The notes: a model not told the origin generated them from the sequence alone. A DNA stretch of 17,447 nt from Bacteroidota bacterium (GCA_003531115.1 DQHT01000059.1:1-17447); one strand, 5' to 3'. Counted from the stretch's first letter, positions 1 through 8,349 are shown. Numbers and translations are program-made.

Positions 1-162
1 ACAGACCTTGTTCCCGCCTAACTCTCCTAAAACTCTTAAATGGCAAAGCGAACCATGTAGCTTGTAGAATTGGGTGCTTCCCTGGCAGTGTATGATCAAC
101 ATCAAATCACTCAGGGCAATACAGCACTCACGCAACTTTTTGCATAGAATTGGTGTCTTTTA

Positions 163-200
163 TAAACGTATAGATGCAGTTTAAACGTATAGATGCAGTT
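163..200. repeat. Perfect 19-bp tandem duplication upstream of porU
   Basis: The 19-mer TAAACGTATAGATGCAGTT occurs twice back to back (163-181 and 182-200) with no mismatch, 38 bp before the porU start codon. The rest of 1-237 holds no convincing gene. The repeat could be two regulator half-sites or a recent slippage duplication in the porU leader. I see no clean Bacteroidota promoter around it. The AT-rich stretch at 201-225 contains TTTG but no proper TAnnTTTG box. Confidence 0.85.
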
Positions 201-237
201 CTTAAATTTCAAATTTGGGTAGGAAATTCGCCATTAA

Positions 238-3200
238 ATGCAAAATATGAAGATGACCCCTTATTATGCCGTTTCGTTGCTTCTCTGCACCGCACTGTCC
301 CTTTCCCTGAATGCGCAGGACGGATACATTGATCAGGATATGGTCTGGTTGGAAAAGACGCTTATCCAGCCTGATTCCAGTCTTGTCTTAACTCCCTATG
401 CCGATGAATCTGTTCAGGTTCGCCCGGCGGAAGTGCCCTTTTTTACGCAGCAGATTCCTTTGAACGACGGTGAAGAAATCAATATTAACCCAAACATGTT
501 CCTTCTGCTGGAAAATTTAGACCCCATACGTTACGGGCCATTTATTGCTAATCTGGAACAAATTCCATCAAAAATTCAGGCTACCGTTCAGTACCAGGTT
601 GCAAGAAAGCAGCGAATTGCGGTCATCCAAATACCCTTATTCGAATCTGAAGGCATGGGGAAGGTTCGTAAAGTAACTCACCTTACCCTGAAATGGCAGG
701 TTGTTCCGGGCAAAGACCTTCAAACGCAGAATAAAAAAGGCGTTAACTGGAAAACAGAAAGCCTCCTGAAAGATGGAGCCTGGGCCAAAGTAATTTTTGC
801 AGAAAGCGGTGTATACCGCCTTAGCCTCACACAAATAGAAAGTTTCGGCCTGGCCGTGCGCAATGAAGATGTCAGCAAAATAAGAATGTATGCTTACGGT
901 GGAGGGATGCTTCCCGAAGCCAACAGCCTTACGGTATATGATGACCTGGAAGAAATGGCCATCCAGGTACGTGATAAAAATTCGAACGGTATTTTTGACG
1001 GGGATGATGACGTCCTCTTTTTCGTATACGGACCGCACCAGCTCATTTTTAACCCGAATACAAAATCTTATTACAGGCAGATTCATTATTATTCTGATTT
1101 GTCTGCCGCCTATATTACAATAGGACCACCCGGGGGGAAACGAATTGCCGACACTCCCGGAAGTGCCAACCCTCCCACCTATGTTACTTCCTCTTTCGAT
1201 GAAATAATCCATCAGGAGGAAGAAAAAATAAACCTGATCAAGTCAGGGAAAGACTGGTTTGGAAAAGAATTTGGCCGCGCCACCAGCAGCCATAGCTTTA
1301 CCTTTGATCTGCCCGGCCAGGTTGGGACAGCGATTGAGCTACAGACCCGGGCATCGGCGCGTTCGGGTGTTTCGAGTTCCCTCTATGCTAATGTTAACGG
1401 GCAAAGCGTGCTTCAACATAGCATGCCTCCGGTAGATGTGACGTTCTATGCCGCCCAGTATGCATCAACTCCGAGTATACAGAATTCACCATTCAATACT
1501 AACGGCCAGGTAAACGTGACACTTACTTATTCCAAACCCAATAATGTAGACAGAGCCAATAGTGAAGACAGAGCCTGGCTTGATTTTATAGAAATTATCT
1601 ACCGGAGAAACCTTGAAACCAGCGGACAACTTATGTTTCGGGATAAAAATGGCGTTTCTGTGAACGGTGTTACACGGTATACCCTTCAGGGTTCCGGATA
1701 TCAGGTTTGGGATTTGAGTGACCCCTTAAATGTACGCCGGCTAAATCTTAGCAACGATGCAGGTAAAGAGTACTTTATCGCAGAATCATCCATACTCAGG
1801 GAATATGTTGTCCTAAAGAATGAAAGTTTTAAAGGCATACACAGCTTCGAAAAAGTGGCCAATCAAAATATTCATGGCCAAAGAAACATTGACTATGTCA
1901 TCGTAAGCCATCCTGATTTTTTGGCAGAGGCCAAACGATTGGCCGATTTCCATCAAACTACCAACGGCTTAAAGGTTCTGGTGGTGACCCCGACGGAGGT
2001 ATACAATGAGTTTTCCAGTGGTGTTCCGGATATCGCAGCCATCCGTAATATGATGCGCTATTTTTATGAAACGGCCAGTCCGGGAAATGAACCCCGCTAC
2101 CTGTTGATGTTCGGTGATGCCTCATACGATTACAAGAATATTTTATCCATCAATACCAACTTCGTCCCCACTTTTGAGAGCAAAAATTCAGTAGAACCGG
2201 TAGGATCCTATTGTTCAGACGATTTTTTCGGCCTGCTTGATGTAAGTGAAGGAGGAAATATTGCTAATTCCGGATTTCTCGACGTAGGAATGGGCAGGCT
2301 GCCTGTTCAGTCTCCTGCAGAAGCTAAAGCCATGGTCGATAAAATTATCCGCTATCACAGTCCGGAGGGTTTAGGCGACTGGAGGAACGTGCTTGCCATG
2401 CTCACGGATGACGGGGACCAAAACATCCACATGCACGATGGTATGATCTATTCCGGTATCGTTGAAGATAATTATCCGGAATACACTGTGCGTAAACTAT
2501 TTGCGGACGCCTATAAGCAGACTACCGTTGGGAACGGACAACGCTATCCCGACATCAATAGGGAGGTAGATCGTGCATTCAACGACGGAGTCCTGATCGT
2601 GAACTACAGTGGTCATGGAGGCGAAATACAGTTGGGTGGAGAAAAGTTCGTGGATATTCCACAAATTAATTCCTGGAAAGGTGGAGCCAAACTTCCTCTT
2701 TTTATAACAGCTACCTGTGAATTTACCCGTTTTGATGACCCTGCCAGGCAATCTGCCGGCGAACTGGTTTTGCTGAATCCCAATGGAGGAGGTATCGGTT
2801 TGCTCTCCACGGTACGTTTGGTTTACCAATGGCCTAATCTTCAATTAAACAGTAATTTTTATAAGAATAATGCGTTTGCCTATCCGCCCGACCAGGTTCC
2901 CAGCTTGGGCGATCTACTGGTGAAAACTAAAAATACGACCACTCCCTCCATCAATAGCCGGAGTTTTGTTTATGTGGGCGATCCGGCCGTTAAGCTGGCC
3001 TATCCGAAATACAATGTGGTAGCTACGGCCATTAATGGAGTCAATATTTCCCAGCAAAACGATACCATGCAGGCGCTGACACGCATTACCCTGGAGGGTG
3101 AAGTTCAGGACTTTCAGAATCAAAAAATGACCACCTTCAACGGTATCGTTTATACAACCGTTTTTGCCGGCAAACAGAAAGTAACCACTTTAGCCAATGA

Positions 3201-4095
3201 TCCTGACAGCTATGAAGAAACTTTCGAGGCATATACGAGCATCGTTTATAAAGGCAAAGCCAGCGTGACGAATGGAAGTTTCAAAGTAGAATTTATCCTG
3301 CCACGCGATCTTCCATTCGATACAGGTGAGGCAAAAATCAGTTTCTATGCAGAAAACGGACAAGAAGATGCAAATGGTTACGAAAACTTTATCATGAGCC
3401 CGACAGTAGATCCCAATGCCGTTCCCGATTTTGCCGGTCCGGAAATTCGTCTGTTCATGAACGATTCCAATTTTATTTTCGGTGGGATTACGGATGAAAA
3501 TCCTATTATCTATGCCCTGATACACGACGAAAGTGGCATCAATACTACTGGTATAGGAATTGGCAGAGACATTTCAGGAATTCTGGATAACAAAACCAAT
3601 GAGGTGATTGTATTAAACCAATACTATGATGCCAACGTCGATGATTTCACCCGGGGTACTGTACATTATCCGCTTCAAGATCTAGAAGCGGGCAGGCATT
3701 CATTGCGTGTTAAGGTTTGGGATGTTCACAATAATTCCGCCGTGGCCACTACCGAGTTTATCGTTGCGCCATCCGTCGAATTTGCCATAGACAATCTGTT
3801 ATGTTACCCAAACCCGTTCAGCACCAACACCACCATCAGTTTTGAACACAATCAGCAGGGAAAAAATCTGGATATTCGGGTCTATATATACGATACACAT
3901 GGAAAGCTCGTTAAAACATTGTCGGCAATGGAGTTGTCGGCAGGTTCCCGAGTAAATTCCCTGGTATGGAATCCAAATAGGGAAGGCGCAACCGAGGTGC
4001 TTCCCGGTATGTACCTCTTCAAACTGGTAGTTCGGAATGAAGAGGGTCAGGAAGTTGAGGAAACCAGCCGTCTGGTTTATTTGCCCAATCCCTAA
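238..4095 (+). CDS. porU: Type IX secretion system sortase PorU (C25-family cysteine peptidase)
   Basis: PorU is the cell-surface sortase of the type IX secretion system: it removes the C-terminal sorting domain from secreted cargo and attaches the cargo to the surface. The 1285-aa length is normal for the family. The N-terminus has a signal peptide (hydrophobic core about residues 9-24, likely cut after LNA). A gingipain-like peptidase C25 domain spans roughly residues 550-930, with the catalytic histidine in SGHGG (His793) and the catalytic cysteine in TATCEFTRFD (Cys827). The last ~95 residues form a T9SS sorting-type domain starting near YPNPF (Tyr1190) and ending in the usual PGMYLFKL strand. 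ATG at 238 is used; ATG at 247 (second Met) would also leave a good signal peptide. Base composition looks more GC-rich than the genes downstream. The usual partner porV is not next to it. Confidence 0.95.
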   Translation: MQNMKMTPYYAVSLLLCTALSLSLNAQDGYIDQDMVWLEKTLIQPDSSLVLTPYADESVQVRPAEVPFFTQQIPLNDGEEININPNMFLLLENLDPIRYGPFIANLEQIPSKIQATVQYQVARKQRIAVIQIPLFESEGMGKVRKVTHLTLKWQVVPGKDLQTQNKKGVNWKTESLLKDGAWAKVIFAESGVYRLSLTQIESFGLAVRNEDVSKIRMYAYGGGMLPEANSLTVYDDLEEMAIQVRDKNSNGIFDGDDDVLFFVYGPHQLIFNPNTKSYYRQIHYYSDLSAAYITIGPPGGKRIADTPGSANPPTYVTSSFDEIIHQEEEKINLIKSGKDWFGKEFGRATSSHSFTFDLPGQVGTAIELQTRASARSGVSSSLYANVNGQSVLQHSMPPVDVTFYAAQYASTPSIQNSPFNTNGQVNVTLTYSKPNNVDRANSEDRAWLDFIEIIYRRNLETSGQLMFRDKNGVSVNGVTRYTLQGSGYQVWDLSDPLNVRRLNLSNDAGKEYFIAESSILREYVVLKNESFKGIHSFEKVANQNIHGQRNIDYVIVSHPDFLAEAKRLADFHQTTNGLKVLVVTPTEVYNEFSSGVPDIAAIRNMMRYFYETASPGNEPRYLLMFGDASYDYKNILSINTNFVPTFESKNSVEPVGSYCSDDFFGLLDVSEGGNIANSGFLDVGMGRLPVQSPAEAKAMVDKIIRYHSPEGLGDWRNVLAMLTDDGDQNIHMHDGMIYSGIVEDNYPEYTVRKLFADAYKQTTVGNGQRYPDINREVDRAFNDGVLIVNYSGHGGEIQLGGEKFVDIPQINSWKGGAKLPLFITATCEFTRFDDPARQSAGELVLLNPNGGGIGLLSTVRLVYQWPNLQLNSNFYKNNAFAYPPDQVPSLGDLLVKTKNTTTPSINSRSFVYVGDPAVKLAYPKYNVVATAINGVNISQQNDTMQALTRITLEGEVQDFQNQKMTTFNGIVYTTVFAGKQKVTTLANDPDSYEETFEAYTSIVYKGKASVTNGSFKVEFILPRDLPFDTGEAKISFYAENGQEDANGYENFIMSPTVDPNAVPDFAGPEIRLFMNDSNFIFGGITDENPIIYALIHDESGINTTGIGIGRDISGILDNKTNEVIVLNQYYDANVDDFTRGTVHYPLQDLEAGRHSLRVKVWDVHNNSAVATTEFIVAPSVEFAIDNLLCYPNPFSTNTTISFEHNQQGKNLDIRVYIYDTHGKLVKTLSAMELSAGSRVNSLVWNPNREGATEVLPGMYLFKLVVRNEEGQEVEETSRLVYLPNP

Positions 4096-4165
4096 GCACC
4101 GATTAACCAACACATAATTATTCGCTTTTTAAGCCATTAGAATGAAATTAACACTAACACACAAC

Positions 4166-4178
4166 TTGTTGACAACAA
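4166..4178. repeat. Short perfect palindrome after porU
   Basis: TTGTTGACAACAA is a perfect inverted repeat with 6-bp arms around a single A. It sits in the AT-rich gap between porU and the next small ORF, about 80 bp before that ORF. It could be a regulator half-site pair. It is too short and lacks a T-run, so it is not a convincing porU terminator. Nothing else is visible in 4096-4260. Confidence 0.3.
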
Positions 4179-4260
4179 ATACATTATGTTGAAATATATA
4201 GACACTTTATAACTTTCTTCTACAAGGTTTTTGCTGTTTTGATAGAAAATCTTGCAGATT

Positions 4261-4488
4261 ATGTTGGGAATTCAAAGTGAAAAATCAAGGGATATTATAA
4301 GACCATTGCTCCGTGATTTTATCGATCCAAAACAAGAATTGGTGGTTTTAGCCGACTTGAAGACTGGAAGTGGATTGAGAATGAACTATCAGACAAATAC
4401 TGTCCACGAGACCTTACAAGCCCATTCGTTTAATGGTCGGCTTGCTATTGCTCAAGCAGATGTACAATCTGCGGGGGTGAAACGGTAA
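4261..4488 (+). CDS. Short hypothetical protein, possibly a truncated gene
   Basis: This 75-aa ORF starts at ATG 4261 (an in-frame TTG lies at 4252) and ends at TAA 4486-4488. The protein is soluble and mixed in charge, starting MLGIQSEKSR, with no signal peptide, membrane segment or motif I recognise. The same reading frame stays open after the TAA for 58 more codons, to TGA at 4663-4665, and that extension includes cysteines. Together with the broken toxin-antitoxin pair just downstream, this suggests a longer gene interrupted by a nonsense mutation. It could equally be a fortuitous ORF in decaying DNA. Confidence 0.3.
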   Translation: MLGIQSEKSRDIIRPLLRDFIDPKQELVVLADLKTGSGLRMNYQTNTVHETLQAHSFNGRLAIAQADVQSAGVKR

Positions 4489-4579
4489 TGGTCATACCCT
4501 TTTTCATGTGTCGACCTAATTGCAAGTGGGACTTTTATTCGGACGAAAAAAGGTCAATTCAAACATTGTGATTCAGAAA

Positions 4580-4601
4580 TATGTCCGATAGTTCGGACAT
4601 A
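4580..4601. repeat. Inverted repeat, possible toxin-antitoxin operator
   Basis: TATGTCCGA (4580-4588) and TCGGACATA (4593-4601) are perfect 9-bp arms around TAGT. A second, looser hairpin follows at about 4604-4629 (CTTCG near the start, CGAAG at the end). They lie just before the antitoxin remnant, where an operator bound by the antitoxin would be expected, so this may be the old autoregulatory site of the decayed module. There is no T-run suggesting termination. Confidence 0.4.
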
Positions 4602-4642
4602 CTCTTCGGAAAAGAAGAATTTTTCGAAGGGTGGGCGTCTCA

Positions 4643-4749
4643 GATGCCGTAAAAGCTTCTGTTGAAAGAGTATTAGCCGAATTTGCACGTGGTGAAGGTA
4701 TTCCTCATTCTGAGGTAAACGCAAATACTAAAAATGGTTCTCGAAATAG
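4643..4749 (+). pseudogene. Remnant of an antitoxin gene (partner of the ParE-like toxin)
   Basis: From 4643 the frame reads DAVKASVERVLAEFARGEGI followed by PHSEVNANTK. This resembles the C-terminal part of small antitoxins encoded before ParE toxins (helical segment, then IPHxEV and a KKW-like end). At the A-run 4730-4734 one base appears to be missing. Restoring one A gives a normal end, KKWFSK then TAG at 4747-4749, which overlaps the toxin ATG at 4734 as expected for such an operon. No intact N-terminal half is visible upstream. The assignment rests on family memory and on the toxin next to it. Confidence 0.5.
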
Positions 4750-5007
4750 TCTGGACCCCAGAGGTTGACAGAGAGTTTGACCGCATCATAGAATACCTGC
4801 TGACAGAATGGTCAGAAAAGGAAGTCATCCAATTTGTTCTATACATCGATAGGATTATAGACCATATTTTCCAATACCATAGGATGTTCTGTAAACAGGT
4901 AAGTGGAATGTTCACGAAGCCTTGGTTACCAAGCGCAATCTAAAATCCATATAGACGTCATCACATTCTGAGATACGCAACAGAATCCAGGGAAGAAAAA
5001 ATTCTAG
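4734..5007 (+). pseudogene. ParE/RelE-family toxin pseudogene (two frameshifts and a stop)
   Basis: The first ~56 residues (IVWTPEVDREFDRIIEYLL, then EWSEKEVIQF and IFQYHRMFCKQ) match the N-terminal part of ParE-like toxins of the RelE/ParE superfamily common in Bacteroidota. The conserved C-terminal part is present but in other frames: GKWNVHEALVTKRNL from about 4898 in a second frame, then KIHIDVITF, an in-frame TGA (4969-4971) where the family usually has Trp, and DTQQNPGKKKF to TAG at 5005-5007 in the third. There are thus two indels and one nonsense change, the second indel in an A-run. Only a truncated 69-aa product could be made, so the toxin should be inactive. Confidence 0.8.
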
Positions 5008-5022
5008 CGTTCCATTTCCATG

Positions 5023-5604
5023 CTATCCAAATATTTTAATCAGCTCTTCCCTTTTTAATTCCAATAAATGATCAATTGTTTGGCTAACGATCGTCGTCCA
5101 ACTATCAACGGCAGCATTATTTCTACTGACAAACTGCATCGTCAACGATAGAAGGCCTTGCGCTTCAACAATTGCTCTTGTCGGATTAAGTTCGGGAAGA
5201 TCCACATAAACCCTCAAATTGTTGAAACCAGGCAGAATCAATCCCCTATCAGAAGATGATCTGGAAAATTCATTTGGTGCGTGATCAAACAACATCGTAT
5301 CACCGGTGAAAGGAAATAGAATTTCATGCACGTAATGATTACGGCTCATACCACCTATTAACTGCTGCTGTATGTTAAGTGGCTTGTCCTCAAATTGATG
5401 GTCAACAAAACGAGGATCACCAAACTCAACTTTTTGTAAAAGCACGGAATTCTTTATTCGTGTCGCAGTTTGAACAAATTTTTCGTCCTCTTTCACATCG
5501 GCAATTTTCAAATTGTTGATCAGGGAGTTAATTCCAGCTTCTCTTTTTCGTAATAATTCAGAAAAGAAAGGTCGGTTTTCTGGCGAAGTAAATATGTTTG
5601 TCAT
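5023..5604 (-). CDS. Hypothetical protein, 193 aa, unrecognised
   Basis: The ORF is intact: ATG at 5604, stop next to the end of the toxin pseudogene, with which it is convergent. The protein is soluble, with no signal peptide or membrane helix. It starts with a charged helical region (ELLRKREAGINSLINNLKIA), has a central mixed part (NHYVHEILFPF, LFDHAPNEFSRSSSDRG) and ends in a helix rich in Leu, Glu and Lys (SQTIDHLLELKREELIKIF). I do not recognise the family and see no catalytic motif. No Shine-Dalgarno is visible, which is common in this phylum. TATAATTTG lies about 40 bp upstream on the minus strand, near the TAnnTTTG box but one base too long and without a clear -33. Confidence 0.7.
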   Translation of the reverse strand: MTNIFTSPENRPFFSELLRKREAGINSLINNLKIADVKEDEKFVQTATRIKNSVLLQKVEFGDPRFVDHQFEDKPLNIQQQLIGGMSRNHYVHEILFPFTGDTMLFDHAPNEFSRSSSDRGLILPGFNNLRVYVDLPELNPTRAIVEAQGLLSLTMQFVSRNNAAVDSWTTIVSQTIDHLLELKREELIKIFG

Positions 5605-5700
5605 AGGTTTAGATTTTATTAGGTTAATCCTATCCCTGCAAATTATAATCCGTTTTTCATGGAACTATCTATTATTTGATAACGAGATATGGGTATCCAC

Positions 5701-5752
5701 CTGGGATAAGTTTAACTGGTAACAGTTTCTATGGGAGGTGAATCTTATCCTA
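5701..5752. repeat. Nested inverted repeats upstream of the 193-aa gene
   Basis: GGATAAG (5704-5710) pairs with CTTATCC (5744-5750). Between them AACTG (5714-5718) and CAGTT (5723-5727) form a second small stem around GTAA. The site is about 100-150 bp upstream of the 193-aa minus-strand gene and just past the stop of the possible 50-aa gene. It could be an operator, or a weak stem at the end of that gene. There is no T-run of the kind expected of a terminator. Confidence 0.3.
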
Positions 5753-5759
5753 AGGGCTA

Positions 5760-5912
5760 TTACAGTTTAATTACCTCTACTTTTCCTTCGCAAGCCGAAC
5801 ACCTTTCAACTAAAACAGTAATTGTCCCAGCAAAGTTTCGGAGTTCATGATCGATCCAATCTTGCTTTTCAATGTCAAGCACAATTTCCGAAGAAGGAAG
5901 CAATAAGTCCAT
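5760..5912 (-). CDS. Possible 50-aa protein, or 3' remnant of a lost gene
   Basis: A minus-strand ORF runs from ATG 5912 to TAA 5760-5762 and encodes MDLLLPSSEIVLDIEKQDWI, then a region with DHELRNFAG and a CSAC pair, ending EVIKL. The same frame stays open upstream to about 6052 without another ATG (it reads LPETWLKKVRYSARTVISF before the Met), so this may be the tail of a longer gene whose start is gone. The upstream part overlaps the predicted terminator at 5989-6020, which argues for a separate short unit. I recognise no family. Confidence 0.3.
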   Translation of the reverse strand: MDLLLPSSEIVLDIEKQDWIDHELRNFAGTITVLVERCSACEGKVEVIKL

Positions 5913-5988
5913 TAACCTTCCCCATACACAGAAAGAGATGACCGTGCGAGCAGAATATCGAACCTTTTTAAGCCATGTTTCCGGTAAG

Positions 5989-6020
5989 AAAAAACTCCGC
6001 CTCAGTTTCCCGAAACAGAG
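5989..6020 (-). terminator. Candidate Rho-independent terminator of the envelope operon
   Basis: Read on the minus strand, 24 bp after the barrel gene stop codon, CTCTGTTTC and GAAACTGAG form a 9-bp stem with one T-T mismatch and a tight GG centre (6001-6020). A short GC-rich spacer and six T residues (5989-5994 on the plus strand) follow. Position and shape fit an intrinsic terminator, though the T-run lies six bases beyond the stem. Confidence 0.5.
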
Positions 6021-6043
6021 TTTCCCTATATTTTTATTTCCTT

Positions 6044-7447
6044 TTACTTAGTTCTATCGAAATCAGCGAGTTCTTTAGAGAATTTTATCTGCACAACAGG
6101 TTCCATAAAAACATAGTGTGTTGGATAATGCTTGTCCAGATTCATCCCTTTATTTGAAATGCCAGCGAATAGTAGATAATCCTGCGGCAAAGAAAACTGA
6201 GCACCGCACTCATAAAAGGCAAAAGCAAAAACCTGCATTTCTCTAGGAACAATTACATGCATATCTAAGTTCACTCTTAATTTGACGAATTTGGATATTC
6301 GCCGGAGATAGTCCAGCTCTATACTTCCTGCCATCAAAGCATCCGAATTGTACTCATTATAAACTGCCCATTGGCCAAAAGGTCGGTCGAAGCGATATAA
6401 AGGGTACAAATTTGGCCCTATTGTATTGCCATAAATTGGTGTCCTTTCCCTATAGTGTACGTCGGTAGTCTTTAGAAAGGTATTGTAAAACTTCCCATAG
6501 TATCTGGCCTCAATTCTGTGGGAAATGGTAGTCTTTTTCCGCTGGTAATTCACTTTAAAGCCTAAAATCGCTGCTAAATTTTCGTCTAAATCTGCATTCT
6601 TATGAAAGGCCAACGTAGAATACCGATAGCTCCATTGCGTATACACACGAAAATTTTCCTTCTGATACACCGCAACGCTGAAATCAACATTTTGATAGAA
6701 TTGATCGGCCATATCGAAAAGCGCATGACTGATTCCTAATTTTAAGTTAAGCGAGTTCCAGTTGTTTACCCGGAAAAGCGATGAGTGAAGAGCATCTCCA
6801 ATGTTTAGCCCAACGCTTTGCTGAAGATCACCAATGTGAATGATATGTAAATTCCACTTTTTAAATTTCAATCTGGCCAATGTTGCCTCTATATCAAGGT
6901 TGTATATGGTTAACCTTTCATCAAAGGAAAAATTATTGAAATACCCCACTTTACCTTCCAGATTGAGAGAATCCTTGCCAAAACGAAATTGCTTATCTAC
7001 ATTGACCCTATATTGAGGTAACACAGCAATATTCTTAAGATTATAAACCCCATAGGATAAACCCCTATGCTCTACAATGGCTCTAAATTCGATTGATAAC
7101 CACGGAGCAAGTTGCTGTTTTCCGTAAATATCAATAAAATATGGGAAGTGAAACAACGGATTATCTGTAGCATAATTGTTTTCTAAATCCCACAGTCGAC
7201 GTATTTCGGGATCATCATATCTTCTTTGTAATATGGGATCTGATGGAAGCCTGACAGGCAGAGGGTCATTATACTTTGAAGGAGGAATTATTTTATACTG
7301 CTGAAAGGAGCCTAAACTCACACTCCATGTAAAGTTCCTTTTCTTTGTGCTAGAATCATCAGCAAGCAAGCCTCCTGTCTCGTATAATCCATCGGCTTTG
7401 GTTCCTAAATTTAAGAAAATGACAAGACCAAGTAAAAAGTAGCGCAT
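6044..7447 (-). CDS. Outer-membrane beta-barrel protein, 467 aa, function unknown
   Basis: The N-terminus is a signal peptide (MRYFLLGLVIFLNLGTKADG, likely cut about residue 20). The rest is rich in alternating polar and hydrophobic/aromatic strands (for example FRVYTQWSYRYSTLAF, LGFKVNYQRKKTTISHRIEA, IELDYLRRISKFVKLRVNLD), typical of an outer-membrane barrel. The C-terminus lacks the classical final Phe. It is not recognisably PorP/SprF, SusC or a TonB-dependent receptor: no plug domain or TonB box is visible. It is the last gene of a likely operon after two lipoproteins, so it may work with them at the surface. A perfect hairpin lies just before its start and may set its level relative to them. 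Confidence 0.75.
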   Translation of the reverse strand: MRYFLLGLVIFLNLGTKADGLYETGGLLADDSSTKKRNFTWSVSLGSFQQYKIIPPSKYNDPLPVRLPSDPILQRRYDDPEIRRLWDLENNYATDNPLFHFPYFIDIYGKQQLAPWLSIEFRAIVEHRGLSYGVYNLKNIAVLPQYRVNVDKQFRFGKDSLNLEGKVGYFNNFSFDERLTIYNLDIEATLARLKFKKWNLHIIHIGDLQQSVGLNIGDALHSSLFRVNNWNSLNLKLGISHALFDMADQFYQNVDFSVAVYQKENFRVYTQWSYRYSTLAFHKNADLDENLAAILGFKVNYQRKKTTISHRIEARYYGKFYNTFLKTTDVHYRERTPIYGNTIGPNLYPLYRFDRPFGQWAVYNEYNSDALMAGSIELDYLRRISKFVKLRVNLDMHVIVPREMQVFAFAFYECGAQFSLPQDYLLFAGISNKGMNLDKHYPTHYVFMEPVVQIKFSKELADFDRTK

Positions 7448-7463
7448 AAAGGAAGTCTAATTA

Positions 7464-7504
7464 AGTTTCAGAATATAGCCATTTAATGGCTATATTCTGA
7501 AACT
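7464..7504. repeat. Perfect 41-bp palindrome (20-bp arms) between lipoprotein and barrel genes
   Basis: AGTTTCAGAATATAGCCATT (7464-7483) is exactly repeated in reverse complement at 7485-7504 around one base. The hairpin starts just after the stop of the 265-aa lipoprotein gene and ends 16 bp before the barrel gene start. On the minus strand it is followed by TAATTAG, not a strong T-run. It could be a leaky terminator, an mRNA-stabilising 3' structure, or a structure controlling access to the barrel ribosome site. Confidence 0.9.
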
Positions 7505-7510
7505 GAAAAT

Positions 7511-8308
7511 TTAGTTTATGAGGTGGTCATGATGCGTTGCAGAGGTATATGCTTCGAATTTGTACTTCTCACCAATAGAAGTAATTCCATATCCAATGTT
7601 TCCCCTCATTATTAGAATTGTGACTTGACCGCCAACTGGAAATGATGAAAATGCACCATTAGGGATAGTATAACTCCCATTATCGTTAACCCATTGACTA
7701 ACTTTCAAACTTATTGCTGATAATGAGGAGTTCAACTGATTAGAAAGTGGGCCATCATAGGCAAATACAATGTAAACACCTTCGTTATTACTGGCATCAG
7801 CATTCCATGTTATTATCAAATCACTGCTTTTCGAAATCCCATATTCACAACAATTTCGGTTGGTGATTTCTATTTCCTCTGGGACATACATGTTCAATGA
7901 ACAAGGTAGGACCCCAGTCAGAGTGTTTCCGGCCATCTGAAAGGTAGTGTTAATTCCAAAATTAGCCTGGGCATTTGGTATGTCAACCGTCGGAATAATT
8001 TTGGCATACGAATTTGTTACGGCAGCAGCGCCAAAGCTCAAGCTGCCAATTTGCACGGTGCCTCCATTGAGACTGAATGTATCAGAAAGTGTAGTATCCG
8101 CAAATACCTGACCTTGTATACGGTAAATTTTAGATCTGTAGCATCCGCTTCTTTCAGCTGAAAACGTGAAGGACCCTTTATGAGGTATGTATGTGTACGA
8201 ACTGGCCCATTTAGCAAGGCTTGAAGAGGTAGCACTTTCAAACAAACTCTTGTCTCTTGAGCAAGAGAGCAAAGTAAGTGTTGCGAACAAAAATAATATT
8301 TTCTTCAT
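7511..8308 (-). CDS. Hypothetical lipoprotein, 265 aa
   Basis: The N-terminus MKKILFLFATLTLLSC is a clear lipoprotein signal with lipobox LLSC, so Cys16 should be lipidated. The mature part starts SRDKS, without an acidic LES-like stretch, so I cannot say whether it is surface-exposed. The body is beta-rich with few charges (GTVQIGSLSFGAAAVTNSY and similar) and has a central NRNCCEYG cysteine pair. I recognise no domain. It sits 41 bp downstream of another cysteine-containing lipoprotein gene on the same strand and upstream of the barrel gene, so the three are probably co-transcribed. Confidence 0.75.
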   Translation of the reverse strand: MKKILFLFATLTLLSCSRDKSLFESATSSSLAKWASSYTYIPHKGSFTFSAERSGCYRSKIYRIQGQVFADTTLSDTFSLNGGTVQIGSLSFGAAAVTNSYAKIIPTVDIPNAQANFGINTTFQMAGNTLTGVLPCSLNMYVPEEIEITNRNCCEYGISKSSDLIITWNADASNNEGVYIVFAYDGPLSNQLNSSLSAISLKVSQWVNDNGSYTIPNGAFSSFPVGGQVTILIMRGNIGYGITSIGEKYKFEAYTSATHHDHLIN

Positions 8309-8349
8309 TGTCTGAGGTTTTAATTTTTTCGATTTAATGGTTTCGTAAA

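Noticed and set aside
1..102. Minus-strand ORF of 34 codons from ATG 102 to the left edge
   Set aside because: It is open to the edge but too short to judge, and its translation has no recognisable pattern. Could be chance.
637..1212. 191-codon ORF antisense to porU
   Set aside because: It lies wholly inside porU on the opposite strand. PorU is clearly the real gene; the antisense ORFs at 2497-4113 are rejected for the same reason.
4166..4178. porU terminator
   Set aside because: The palindrome is short, AT-rich and followed by no T-run, so it was not called a terminator.
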